The notes under the pieces were generated by a model. The model saw only the letters and a program-made list of their open reading frames with translations. It was not told the origin of the DNA and did not search any database. This document shows, in pieces, positions 33,599-48,400 of a DNA stretch of 64,000 nucleotides (the first letter of the stretch is position 1; every line of letters starts with the position of its first letter). Source of the DNA: Dermatophagoides farinae (taxonomy: Eukaryota; Arthropoda; Arachnida; Sarcoptiformes; Pyroglyphidae). The translations under genes and the position numbers were made by a program. The stretch is taken from contig NC_134682.1 in NCBI RefSeq assembly GCF_024713945.1, forward strand, positions 4,441,001-4,505,000, given 5' to 3'.

Positions 33599-36500
33599 TA
33601 CTATTGTAGAAGATGAAAAAAAAAATTGGAAACCGAAATTTTGAAAACGTCATTGTCACAACACAGTCGACAATATTTGCAGCATACAATGAGAAAGAGA
33701 GAAGAGTCTGACAACTGCGTTCATGTGTGTGCGTGTAAAATGAATAAGAAAAATCAAAAAAAAAAAAAAAAAAACAGCAAAACCAACAAACAAAAATAAA
33801 TCGTCTGTTCCAATTGGTACATTGGATTTTGCTCTAATCGATCCAACAAATAAACCAAGACACACACACTGACAAACTGATTGACGAGCACAACAAAATA
33901 AACACTGGGCTTGCACACACACACACACACGAACAAACTGCTTATTTTCTTCAACAAAACACGGTTAATCATCATCATCATCATCAAATTCATGGAATCG
34001 TTTTTCAATGGATCGATCGAAATCAGAAACAAAATGAAAACAACAACAAAAATTCAACATAATTTGGTGATTTAAATTCATTTTTTTTAAATTACGAATT
34101 TAGTGTGTGTGTGCGTGTGTGATTGCAAGAATTTTTTGTTTTGTTTTTAATTTTTCTGGTGGGCGTTTTTCTGTCACGAGATGAGATTTAAATGTGAGGA
34201 AGGAGTGGCTGTGTGTGTGTGTCACCAATAATCTTTGCTTGTCATAACAAACACACACTTGATGAGCAATGTGAACTTTGAAAATTACGACAACTACGAC
34301 AACGACGACGACGACAATCAACAAACATCGACCACCACCACTATAGACAATCATCTTTATCAACAATGCTTCTACATGTGTGTGTATGTATTATGATAAA
34401 CATTAAAAATATTTTGTGAATATGATGATGGCGGTGGTGGTGGTGTTGGTGGTGATGATAGCCGCTGTTGCCGATGCCGATGATAGCTGAAGATTTAACA
34501 ACGACAACAAACAAACAAACAAAAAATCGAAATCTCGATGTTTTTTTTTTACTCTCGGATTTTCTGTTGTTGTTGTTGTTGTTGTTTATTTTGAAATTTT
34601 TTAAAATTTTATCCTTGTCTGTGAATGTTGCAACTCGATCATCATCATCATCATCAATTTGTTTTTCTTTGCAACAACAACAACAACAGCAGCCATATTT
34701 CAAATATATCGAAAGAGAACGTAAAAACGTATGTATATCGGTTTGAAGCAATTTATACGAAAAAATTTCGATTATTTTCTCATCATCATCATGTTGATGT
34801 TTTTTCCCTGTTGAAAATTTCCCTATTAAAATCAAAATTGTTTTTTTTTCTTCTGAAAAAAGAGACAATCATTGTAGTAGTAGCAGTAGTAGTGGTGGTT
34901 ATTTTTTTTTTTTTTTTTTTTTGATTTTCAAAATGATAATCAGTATAGTGAGAAAATTGCACAATATTTGTTGGACCCAGAAACGAAAACAATATGATAT
35001 ATGCGATGATCGAAATCGATTCGAATGTGATTGATGATTGACCGATTGATTTGTTTTGTGATGATTCGATCATCAAAAGTGAAATGAATTTCAATTTTTT
35101 TTTTGTTAAATTTTGTTTCTGGTTCTCAATTTCATCCATTATCTTGGTATTTGTATCATCATTCATTCATTCATTCAATCGATCGATCGATTGATTGATT
35201 GCATTGATTGATTGACTTTGCAATGTAGAAGATGTTTCTGAAACCTACTTTTTACTCTTTCTTTCTCTCGTTTTATTTAATACGAGCAATTTTTGCAATT
35301 TTGAGTTTACACACACACACACAAAATGTGAGTTTTTTTTTGTGAGCAACAACATCAACAACAACAACAAAAACAACAACAACGACGACGACGACGATAA
35401 CGACAAAACAACAACAACAATAAAATTTGAAGATGAAAATCATCAACATTATCATTTGATATTCCAAATTGTAAATTTTGGAATTTTTTTTTTTTGAATC
35501 CATCATATCCTATCATCATCATCATCATTACCGATTATTACCGTTGTTCATCATTTGTTCGTGTTCTAATATTATTCATGTGCTTGGTGTTTTTGTTTTT
35601 CATTTTCGTTTCGTTTTGTTTCGTTTTTTTTTAGTCAAAAAATAAAACAAACCGGGTAAATGATCGGTTAAACCGGTTTTTCATTTCTTTATTTTCAATG
35701 TGTTTGGATGCAAAGATATAGTGCGAGCGCAATGAGAGATTTGACACATTCACTACTCAAATATTTAAATGTTTTTTTTTCGTTATGGTGTCGTTGGTCG
35801 CTGTTGTTGTTGTTGATGATGATGATGATGATCTTTTGTTCGGTGGCCGGCTTTTAATCCAGTTTTTTTTTTTGCTTCTCAACCAAGTGAAAAATTCCAT
35901 TCTTTTGTCGGCCATATGATCATCATCACCAAGAGCGGTGGTGGTTGTTGTTGTTGTTGTTGTTATTGTTGTTTCTGGATCTGTAGATAAATTATCAGTT
36001 TGTATTTTGTTTTTGTTTGATAAAAAAAAAATCAAATTTTTAATCCTTTTTTTTCTTTCTCTTTTCGTTATAGATTAACGCACATCAATTCAGCGGAAAA
36101 AAGGCCAAACAATTCAGGAATTTAACCCTTAAATCGAATCCGTCATCATCATCACCAGAATCGTTGTTCACAATTTGTAATCAACAAAAGATGCCAATGT
36201 TAATATATTAATCGAAAATCAAAACTGTGATGTTGTTTTTTCCGTTGTTGTTGTTGTTGTTTTTGCCAGAGAAACACTGAACGATTGCCAATTTGGATTT
36301 GATTTAATCGATAGACAAAACATTCACAATTGATGAATCATAACCCTTTCAACATAAGTGGAATACTCACGCACACAAACATTTATTGATCACTGATCAT
36401 CGAAAATTCCATCAACAGCAATATCAAATAATTTTGTGCTTTACTTGATTTTTTTTTGTCTGAATTCGTCGTCATAATCATCATCTTTTTTTTTGTGTGT

Positions 36501-37767
36501 TTGTGCCCGTCAAGAATCCTAGATCAACATCATTTTCAAATTTTGAATTTAAATTAATTTCCAATCTTTTTTTCCGTTTAAAAGTCAATTTGACTTTCAA
36601 CAACAACAACAACAGCACAAAAACATTCATCACACAACCATCAACAACCATCCACAACCACCACCACTTTCAATCTTACCACTCATACTAAAAAAAAAAC
36701 AAAAAAATTTTCTGCTTCTGCAGCAATTTTTGTGCGTGTCTGTGGTTTCATCAATGAAACGATAATAATGATGATGATCATCATCATCATCATTGAGAAT
36801 GATCGATTGTAATTTTTATATCCAACATAAAAAAATTTGTGATTTAAAAAAAACAACAAAAAAAAAATCATCTGTTGCTTCAAGCACACAAACGCATGCT
36901 GCTGCTCACCATCATCATCAACAACAGAGTTTTGTTTTTTTTGTTTTGTTTTTCCATACTCAATCGATCATTGAATACACCTGAAACCTGATGATTGAAT
37001 TTTATATATAGTTTTTTATTTGGCTTGATGGATAAAAAAAATTAATTAATTTAAAAATTTTCTCAACTTTTTTTTTGTTGTTGTTCTTTTTCAAGTATTG
37101 ATGGTCATAAATGATGACAATTTTTTTTAATTTTAATCAAAAAACAATGATCATTATCATCAATTGTATATGTGTGTGTATGTGTAATTATAATGTGGCA
37201 ATTGTAAATATATAATTTTTATGTTTTTTTTTATACATGTGTGATAATCAATGATGATGATAACGATGATGATGGTGATGATTTAAATGAAGCACAACAG
37301 CAACTAATTGACTGACTACCTTTTTTTTTTTTTTTTTGCTTGACATCGACAACCAAATATATCGTGAATTAAATGACAAAAATGAACTTTGGTTCAACAT
37401 CCCGCATTTCTGGTTGATTGTTTATAAACAAAAAAAAAAAAAAATATAAATAAATCAACCAGCATTTGGTGTGTTTTTTTTTGGGGGTGGAAAAATTCGA
37501 CAACCAAAACCTCACACACACACACACACACACCTACAGACAGACTGACGAAAAATCAATCCATCATCAATTTGGGAATCATTCAAATGCAATATATTAA
37601 TTTTTTTTTGTTCAAAGAAGATACTCAAATTTCTACAAATTAATTTATTATTTACAGCAAATGCAATGTTTAAACAAAACAAAAGTCTTGCCTTTTCAAT
37701 TATTTTGGCAATTATTTTTATATGATGATTATGAAATATGAAATTCCATTAAACATTCACATTTAAA

Positions 37768-39397
37768 ATGCCTCATACCTCGGTAAGTTTTTTTTAAGTA
37801 TTAATCAATAAATAAAACCAGTGGACTAAAATTTTTTTTTCTCTCTGTTCGATCATGGGTGTGGTGGTGGTGGCTGGTTGGTTTTTTTTTTTTTTTTGGT
37901 TCCAACCTTCATTAAACAAATGAAAAAAAGAAGAAAATTTTTGTTTGTTTGTTTAACCATTGTGTTTTTTTTTGGGTCCATATACATGTCGATGGTAACC
38001 AATCCATCCGCCCACACAGGAACGAACTCACGCACATTATGGGCCATAATTTTTTTTTTTTGTTGTTATTGTAAATAGATATCCTTTTTTTTATTGATGA
38101 ATATGTCCACGACCTTGATAATTAAATATTTTTTTTTTCACAATAGTCTATGGATGATGAAAAATGTTTGTTTGTTGTTGATGATGATGATGATGATGTT
38201 ATTAGATAGAAAACAGTGAATGAATGTGAGAGAGGAAAAAAAATTTTCATTAAAAAAAAAAACAAAAACCATACAGGTACGTAATATATATACGTGATGA
38301 TGATGATGATTATTTTGTTAGTTTTTAGTGTTCAAAACCTTCGAAACGAACATCAACCCCTGTATGTGTGTATGTATGTATTTCCTAATAATGACCAAAA
38401 TGTTTATATCAGATTATGTTGTGTTTAACAAGAAAATTCTAAAAAATTTCAGCAAATCTTTTTGCTGTTAAATAATCATGTTGTTGATGATGATGATGAT
38501 GATGATGATAAGAAATGCAATAACACAGAATAGGAGGAAAAAAAGTGAAATTGTTGTTGTTGTTGTTGTTGTTTAAAACCTTGATGGATTTTGTGGAGTT
38601 TTTTTTTTCTTTTTGTTTTTGTTTCTCACCACCACCAGGCGTTAATTGAATGTGATGATTGATTTATTATTGGTCATGTTTTTTTTTTTGATGTAAACAG
38701 AAGCCTAAATGATGATGTGCGCCCCCTGTTTTTTTTTGTCCATATATAATGATATTTTGATGTTTTTTGTTGTTAATCTCAATGTTTTTTTCTGTTTTTT
38801 TTCCCGATTTTTTCTTATCCGGTTATTCAATTTCAACGGATTTTGTTTCATTTTTCGTTTTGTTGTGGAAAATCAAAGCAACACGTTGAAGTACAATTAG
38901 AGATTGGCCATATAGCAACACCGAAACTGGAATCAACATCCGATGGCCATACACATGATTGGTGAGTAGTAGTAGTTTTTTTTTGCTCGTTTTTTTTTCA
39001 TTTAGAGTAACAACAACAACAACAACAAAATCCAATAAAATCCGATTTATTTCCATTTTGCTTTTTTTTCACTTGAAAAAAAAACAACCAGAAACTTTGG
39101 ATTTTCAAAGGAGAAAATTTTTTCGTTTGTTTGTTTGTTGGAAACTAAAAAAAAAACAATGGCTAGACATTAGTTTTTCTTGAATTCTAATTTTAAATTT
39201 TAAATTTCTCTCTCTCTCTCTCTCCATTCACATTTCCAATCACAGGACGGTGTTTGTTCGTGGCGTTGATAATGGCCATATAAATCCATTTGTTGAAAAA
39301 GTCATTTTTCATCTTCATGATAGTTTTCCTAAACCAAAAAGAGGTATTTGTTTTTTTTGCAACCATTTTTATTTTGGTTCATTTTTGATTTAATGTT

Positions 39398-39455
<58 letters not shown>

Positions 39456-42400
39456 GTGATCAAAGAACCGCCATATGAAATAAAAGAATCTGGATATGCA
39501 TCATTCGAGTTGCCTATTGAAGTTTATTTTCGTAATAAAGAAGAACCGAAAAAAATTTGTTTCGAATATGATCTCTATATTGAATTGGCTAAACCAGTAG
39601 CGAATACAAGACGTGAACGTTTAACGTTTCAGAATCCTAGCATAGAATTTAAGAAAAAATTATTAAAAGGTTGTGGGGTAAGTGTGTAGATTTTTTTTTG
39701 ATTTTTCAATTTTCTCATTCATCATTATTCGTTGAATTGTCGATTCTTTTTTTTATTACATTTTTTTTTCATTGCCCATTTGCTCATTTCAAATATCCGG
39801 TTTTGATATTCCATAAAACAAAATATTGAGAAAATTCTTACAACACACAATCGAATGACGTATATGAAATACACAAGAAACACCAAAAACAAAAAACAAA
39901 ACAAAAAAATGCCCAATTCGAATCGATGACGACAATTCTTTTATTTTTATAATTCTATTTTTTTCCTGCATGCTAAAAATATTACCATCTCTCTTGTGTG
40001 TGGCTGTTTTGTGGCTAGAAGTGAAGAAAAAGAAAAAAAAAAGATTCCACATCATCAAACTTATACTTTTTTCTTTTTCCCAAATAGACACTGTGTGTGC
40101 GTATTTGTGCAAGTGCATTTTTTTTCTTTGTAGTCATTGTGTCTGCTTCTGTGTGTTGTTGTTGTTTTTAGTAGCTATAGCTGATGGCGTCAAATCTACG
40201 CCCAAACACACAATCACATTATGCAATTATATAACGGTTTTTTTTTTTTGTTGTTGTTGTTCGGCTCTAATATGTGATGGTTATCTGAGCCGGTTTTTTT
40301 TATTGGTATTCATATATATAAATAAATATTTTATTGGAAATGAATGTCAAGGAATAATTTTACAATGATAATGACATTGAAATTTTATTATCATTGTGGA
40401 ATTATATATTCATTTGATGATGGATTCTGTATACCTTTTTTTCGAATTTTTATACTAACGCCATCTATCTTTTTTGGAACAAAAAATCAAGTGCTCGACA
40501 TTTTATTTGATTTCTCAGCTACAAGATGGCGTATCTGGTTGCATGAATTTTTTTTTTTTTAATTGAAATTGAAAGTTGTGTTATTAGAATTTTAAAATTT
40601 CAAAAATTTCTTCAATCATTAACGATGTATCAATGACAAATAAGAAAAAAACCTATTGAAATTTGTTTTCTCATAATAACATGGAAATTTCTCTTTATCA
40701 TTCAAATTGCCAAAATGGCCCCAATCATCATCATCATCATCATTCATTTGACCGGTTTTTTCCGTTTTAAATGTAATGTAATAATTTCCTCGTTTTTTTT
40801 CATTCATTTTTCATTCATTCACGAATGTTTATGAATAAATTATTTGCATCAAATTAACACCCTGAAGACATCAAGATGATGGTTTGTTTGTTTGTATGGA
40901 TGGATTTCATTTCATTACATTTCATGTATTTATAATGAAGATAGATAAATCTTAAATGGCTATATCTCCATCATTTATTGGCCATGTCCTTGTCTCTGTC
41001 TCTATCTCTATCTCTTTTTTTCCCTTTCGCCCCCACACAATAATCGTCATGCTTAGCGAAATTGATCAAAAATCCACAATACGATGACATTAATCGATTC
41101 ATGATCAATTGATCATCATATTCTATATTTTTCCACTCACACACACACACAATATATCGATCGATTTTATGTCAAAATTTCCAAGGTTTTTTTTTGTTTT
41201 CAACATTTTTTTTCCATTGTCTTGTCTTGTTGTTATTATGGCCAAATGAACACACACACAATGATTATGTGGCCATTTTGTTATTTGCTGCTGCTGCTGC
41301 CTGATTTTTTTTTTGTCTTGTTGATCTAGATTGATGTATAGTTTTTTTTCTGCTTTTATTTTGTTCAATTTTCAATTTCCAATGAATAGAATGGGAATTG
41401 AACACACACGACCTTTGCAAAGAAAAAAAAACAATCCAAATTTGGCAAAGATTTATTTCACCCCCTTTTTCCCTTTCTTCATTTTTTGTTTCAAACATAT
41501 TTATTTGATTGAACAATCTCACATGATTACGATGTTTTTGTTGTTGTTGTTGTTGTTATTTAATATATCTGTTTTTTCCCTCATCATTTGATTTTTTTTT
41601 CATTGATGACAATCAAATGATGTTGATCATCATCATCATCATCATCATCGATCGATATAAATTGATTATTTCGAGATCCATACGCATGCGCATTTAGGAT
41701 CATTTTCATTGTTGTTGTTTTTCAATTCTTTTCTAATCAATCGATTTTTTAACCCATTGACTACCAAGCGGCACATATGTGTGCCACTCAAATTTTCCAC
41801 AATAGACCAGCGGCTCATATATGCGCCAAAAACACATGAAAATTCGAAAAGTTGGTCTATTTTGCGACCTTTTTTCTGTCTATGGCGGTAGTCGATGGGT
41901 TAAATCAATTTTGATTTGAAAATCGAATTTTTTTCCCCCAAATAGGAACAAAAAATTCAAATCAAATCAAGTTTCTCTCCTTGATTTGTTCATTTCATTT
42001 GATGTATAAAAATTCTTATTTCAAATACTAACAAAAAAAAATGTTTGATTCATTTCTTTTGTTCAAATCTAAATATGAACGATGATGAATATATGACAAT
42101 GATCGATGATTATCAACAATCATCAATGAACAATCCGTGTTGGAGAATTCGTGTTCCAAATGTGAATCGATTTTTGAATAATGATGAAAAACACATTGTT
42201 GGTCAACCATCAAATCATCACAATGATGATGATGATGATGATGAGAAATTAATTTTACAATGCAAAAATAATGATAATTTTGGAATAAATATGATGGCCA
42301 TGTCCAATGATGATGACCATAATAATAATAATAATAATGTTTTTGTTGTTGACCATATCAATGATAATAACAACAACAATAATAATACAAGGTCAGTGTG

Positions 42401-45400
42401 TATTTTTTTTAGATTTTCATCATATTCTTTTTCATCATCATCATCATCAAAAACTGGGCTTATTATTATTGACACCTGTGTGATTTGAAAATTAATAATG
42501 TATATTTATATTTATTCATTACCTTTATGCTTGATGATGATTTGACAAGTTTTTTTTTCTTCGTCTTGATAAAGAGATTAGATGTGTATGTGTGTGTGTG
42601 TGTGTGATAGAACCATTGTAAAACATGGTGACCGACCTTGACGTTTTTTTTCTTCTTTTTTTTTATATAATTTGTATATATCTAACCCCGTTGTGTAATA
42701 GTTTAGTTTTATTTATAATTGAGTTTTGGATTTGTTTTTTCATTGGGCAAAAAATAGTGTTATTTGTCTGTTATTGACTTTTTTTTTCTTCATTTTTTTC
42801 TGTTGATGATGATTATTAATGGATTCGATTATCCGAGATTTGTAGATTTGTTTCTGTGTATGTTGAATATATCCCTGAATAATGATGTTTTTTTTCTGGA
42901 AAACCTTCATCATCATGTTGGAGTGAAATGAAAAATTTGCGAAAATATTCTCTTTATCCCAAAAAAATATATTTTCACCCTTGACTCGCCTAGAAAAAAA
43001 AATCAATGAATTGCATTGAATCAATCAAACAGTGTGCAAAAAGAATCTGTTTTTTTTTGTTGAATTTCAATCGATCATCTCTGTGTATAGTGATGATGAT
43101 GATGATGATGACCTTTAAATGAAATCCAATGTGTGTAATCATCTAAAAAAATTGTTTTGCTTGTCTCTAATTCATTCATTCACTTATGCAGATTGAACAA
43201 AAATAATGACGATAGACACACGCACACGAACATGGCTAGAATACATAATTTTTAACCACCACCATACCATTAACTTTATACAAAAACAATCATTTCCGGT
43301 TCAACAACAACAACAACAAAATGCATGGTGATTCTTTTTTCCTTTTCGGAAATTAAGAAACAAAAAACCAAATTGTTGTGTAATTACAACCACCACCATT
43401 ACAACAACAACGATGATGATGATGATGATTGTCGACAAAAAAAAACATGATCGCGTGTTTGTTTGTTGTATTTTTTTTCTGACTGAATTTCATTATGGAT
43501 CAATTTTCATAAAGAAAAAAAAATCTTGTTTGCAATGATTATGGCAAACATACACACAGGTAGAGAGGATGTCAATAACGTTTTTCTTTTGAAAGTTTCC
43601 GAAAAATTCTTTTTTTTTCTTTTTTTTGTTTTCGCAATAATAATTCATAAATATTATAAATGTTTAAAAAATCCATTTTCTTCAACATTTCCGCATTCTC
43701 TTTTTTTTCTCATCAATGAGAGATTTGTTTTCATTTTTGAATTTTGTTTTCTCTTTTTTTTGAAATTTTCTCTTTTTCTTCAATCTCATTACCCGTCGTC
43801 GTCGTCAGGTTTAACGGGATTTTTTTTGTTGTTGTTGTTGTTTGTTATTCGGATGTGTGTTGTGATAAATTCGGGTTTCCTGTTTTGGTATATTTATTTT
43901 TTTTCTACTGATAATTAGAATTGGCCGTGAAAAAAAAATTTCCAGTTTTTTCAATGAAAAAACTGGAAATTTCTGGGAATTTTTTATTTTTTTTTTTGCA
44001 CGAAAAGTTCAAATAAATCGCGCGTACCCCCGCTATAGCCAGCAGCAGTACAGCAGCGCATCAAGACAGCAAAAAAAATACATTCAGTTCAAGTTTGACT
44101 GTTAATGACTGGACAAATTTTTTTTTTGTTTTTTGTTTTTGATTTCAATTGATTGATTGATTATTAACTGTGTGATTGATTGACCTAAAATTATTCGGTG
44201 TGTTTTTTTTTCTCTTAGATACTCAAAGGTGATACGACAACAACATCGTCGACAATATCTGAATCATCACACCATCACCACCAACAACAACAATCACCAT
44301 TATCATCATCATCATCGAGCAGCAATTATCAATCATCATTATCATTGGCGACAACAACAAATTCCAAAACTACGACGACGACTGGTAAGTTGTTTGTTTT
44401 TTTCTTTGAAATGTGGCAATGAAAGAAAAAAAAGGGCTGTATGTTTGATTGAAAAGACTGACATTTCTTTCATTTTTATCGTGAATTTCTAATTTTCAAA
44501 ACAAGATGAATGATTATGGTGATTTGAAATGAGATTATTTTGAATATTTCAAGATTCAATGTCATTTTCAATTATAATCTGGCTTCTTCTTAATTTGTAA
44601 AATTTGTTGTTGTTTTTTTTTTAAAAAGTTGATTTTACTTAGTAGCAGTAGTAGTAGTGGTGGTATTAAATAGGATTTAGGTTAAGGTAGTGGGTGAAAG
44701 TTTTTTTTTGGTTCTGGTTTTTTTTTTGTCTTGTCAATCAACAGGTGTTTTACCTTTTGATATGATTTATAATAATGGCAATGGGATTATGATGTGTGTG
44801 TGTGTGCATGTGTTTCTATGATGAAAAATTTTTCATTTTTTATGATGATGATGATGATGATTATGGATTGCAAGCCAAAAAGATGTCATCATAGAGATGC
44901 TTGGTGATTTTTTTTTCCATTTTCATACTGGATTAGAGATTAGGCTAATGGTTTTTTTCCCATTTGTGTGTTGTTACCACACACACAATCATCCTTCGTT
45001 CAAATAATAAATCCCTTGAATGATAATCTCGTTTTTTTTTGTTGTTGTTGTTGTCGTTTTTGATCTGGTAAATAGAATCACCATTGACTTCGACATTGAA
45101 TAAAAATTCATCATCACCATTATTATTGACAACAACTAGTAGCGGCAATATTGGCAGCAGCAACAGCAACAGTAGCGGTTTCAACACGGCGCCTATCAAT
45201 AATAATCATAATAATAATGGAACGACGATATCGTCTAATAAATTTCAAAAAAATTCAACAACAATTTTTACTACTTCTACTACTTTGAATATCAATAGTG
45301 GTGGTAGTAGTAGTAATAATAATAATCTAAATCTAAATCATCATTATCATCAACCTGATAGTCAATTTACTGATTTATTTGGTACACCATTAATACAGAC

Positions 45401-48400
45401 AGGTTCAGGTTCATCATCTGTATCTGCATCTGCATCTGCATTGACAACAACAACATCAGCCTTAACAACAGCAGCAGCAGCATCAGCAACAACATCAACG
45501 TCAAAATCAAATCGAAATAATAATGCAAAAATATTGGCCAAATTGAATGTAAGTGATGATTTCAAATTTTTTTATTTTTTTTTAATTTAAAAAAATAATG
45601 CAAGCAAAGCAATTGGTGGTTACCGGATTTATATTAATTATTATGAATTTAGATTTAGATTTAGATAAAGTGATAGAGATTACAGCAACAAGTGTGTGTG
45701 TGTGTGTGTTGCATTTGATTTCAAATTTCAAAATTGATGACGATAATGATGATATCCTAGCTGCATTTTTATCAGGCAATAATAATAATGGTGATGATGG
45801 TGTAATATCATTGAATTTCCATGTAATTTAATTTTTTTTTTATTTTGTTTCGGTTGATTGATGAATGAATGAATGAATATAAATGAAAAATGAAAAATGC
45901 TGCCATACTATGCGATTTTGTTTTCATATTTTGTTTGGTGTATTGATGAATCAATCGATTTAATTGATTGATTGTTGTTATCATTTTGATGATAAATACA
46001 AACACGAAAAAGGAATATTTTTTCGTTTTTTTTTTTTGATTCAACCGAATCATTGAAAGAAATCAGTTTTTTGCCTGTGTTTGTGTGTGTGTGATATATG
46101 TGAATATCAAATTACCAATTATGCGAGAGATTATTGTGCTCGGATTTATTCATATGTAAAAAACATGCAATTCGAAATAAAAATGTGTGTGTCTGTTTGA
46201 TGGTAAATGATGGGCGAAACGAAACGAAAAATAAAATTCAATGAAAAATCCCAATGATGATGAAAAGAAATTGAATGAAAATATTCAATGGTCAACTCTC
46301 TCTCTCTCTCTCTCTCTCTCTCTTTAATTTCTATCTGAATTTTTTTTTTGTTTGAAACCTTGAATATATGATAATGTAACTTTATTTATGGATGGAAATC
46401 ACAAAAAAAAATTGAAAGAATTTCCCATTATTATGAATGAATGAATGATAATAGTGTGTGATTATGATTCAATACTGTGGTGTGTATATCTGATTATAAT
46501 ATAATAATGGATGATAATTATGATCGGATAATATGACATTTGGCAGTAGTAGTAGTAATAATAATCATTCATGTGTGTAAAAATATTTTTTTTGTTTAAG
46601 AAAAAAACAATTGATCCTTTATCGATTTGTCCTTTGTGTGTGTGTGTGTGTGTGTGCCCTAAACATAACCGGATCTATGATTATTGTTTTTTTTCATGAA
46701 AAAAAGATAAATTTCCAGCTGTTAGATTAGTTTGATCGATTTCATTTTTCTGATGATATGCAATGCATAATAAAAATTGATTGAAATTCATCCGACCATC
46801 TGGATCTATTTTTCTCATCACTTGTTGCTAAGTGAGAATTTTTTTATTTAATTGGATTTTCATCCTTAGAATGGTTAAAAATTTTTTTTTCTTCTTTTGG
46901 TTCAAGGTTGATGTGATGTGATTCTTGTTTTGTAGTTTTGAGAAGAATGATAGGAGAGAGAGAGAGAGAGGTTAATGTTTAGGGTTTTTCCATTTTCAAC
47001 CGGTTATTGATTGATTAAGATTGGCATTTTTTTCTGGCCATCAAACAAGGCAACAATTTTTTTCTCTCTCTACACACACACACACAGACACGGCTGCCGT
47101 ACTTGGCACTTGTCATCATCATCACATCATCGAAATCTGAGAAAAAAAAAATTTTTCATTTTGCAATCTGGAACACACACACACAGCTCGGTCATAAAAC
47201 TTTGTAGAAATTTGAAATATTCCATGTTGGAACAAACAAACACACAGATTGAGTAAGTTGAAAATGAGATTCAAGTTTTTTTTTCTGTCTGTCTGTCTTT
47301 TTGTTTGGTTGTGCTCTACACGAAAAAATCAACAGGTTTTTTTTTAAAAAAAATTCTGATTTTGTCTGATTTTTTTTCTCTCTCTGTGTGTGTGTTTGTT
47401 TTTGTTTTTGTTTTCTCTAGGGCCATTTTTTTCACCTATTATTTTACCTACATATATTATGAAATGATCTAAATGATTTTCAATTCTGATTGAAACACGA
47501 TTCTCGGATGTGAAATGATGGTAGTAGGGGTGGGTGGTGAGGTAATATCCATCATCAATGGATAAAAATCAAGTTCAAGTTTGATTTGTTAATTAGAGAA
47601 AAAAAAATTCAAACGAATGAACAAATCAAACGATGAATAATCCAGAAACAGACAGAGAGAGAGAGAGAAGGCCTAGATTTCTTTTTTTTTGATCCAAAAA
47701 AATTTGTAATTTCGAAATATTTTTTTTTGTCGTTTCATAAGAGAGAATTTAAGTTGTCTAGACACACACACACACACAATGAGATAAAGAGAGAGAGAGA
47801 AACATCAGTAAAAAAAAAGTAAAAGTTGAAAATTGAATTTTTCTATCCATCATCATGATCAACAAGTTGTATCACAACGATCAATGATGATGATGATGAT
47901 GATGATGAAATAAGATTTAAATTGAAATTCATTTTAGAGATATCGTGATTTGACTTTTCTCTCTTTTTCTCGTTTTATGTGGATTTTTTTTTCGTCGTCG
48001 TCGTCGTCGTCGCCATCGTTGTTGTTTGATTTATTTGTTCAAAGTCTGAATTGCTTCATTTTTTTTATGCTTGAACAACAACAGCGAAAACAAAATCCAC
48101 TTAAGTGCCAGCGGCCATCATCATCATCATCAAAATCTTTAGAAACTGAAATTATATTCAGACAGACAGAAAGAAGAGGGAGAGAGAAATGAAAAAAACT
48201 TGAAATACAAAACGAAAAAAAAAGTGAAAATGAAAAAAAAACATCCAAAAATGATAAAAAAAACAACTGTGGTACTATGATGGATAACTATCCAACCAGC
48301 ATTTACTTTTACACTTTCACAACAACACTACACACTGCTGCTACTACTACAAAACCACTTTCCATCCAAAAAAAAAAAAAAAATGGATACATTTGAATCC

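Larger units (their letters stand above)
31067..37767. other. Divergent spacer between hrp48-type and AF9/ENL genes
   Basis: 6.7 kb with no supported coding exon. It must hold both promoters. Distinct contents are a CTCF-like site at 31700-31714, (GT)n at 32587-32613 and 33436-33458, a non-repetitive patch at 33533-33612 with a Snail/ZEB-type inverted E-box, and an 18-bp GATC palindrome near 35177-35194. The rest is A/T runs and trinucleotide repeats. Confidence 0.55.
39678..44218 (+). other. Large intron of the AF9/ENL gene
   Basis: 4.5-kb intron following the YEATS exons (donor GGG|GTAAGT, acceptor TCTCTTAG). It contains two AGATGGC motifs (40458-40470, 40519-40536), the MITE at 41753-41899, a coding-looking segment at 42075-42391, the hairpin at 43936-43972 and a GC-rich patch at 44018-44071. 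The rest is simple sequence. Confidence 0.7.

Noticed and set aside
44000-44075. GC-rich patch considered as a tRNA gene
   Set aside because: No acceptor-stem pairing, no TTCGAATC-like T loop and no anticodon arm could be laid out.
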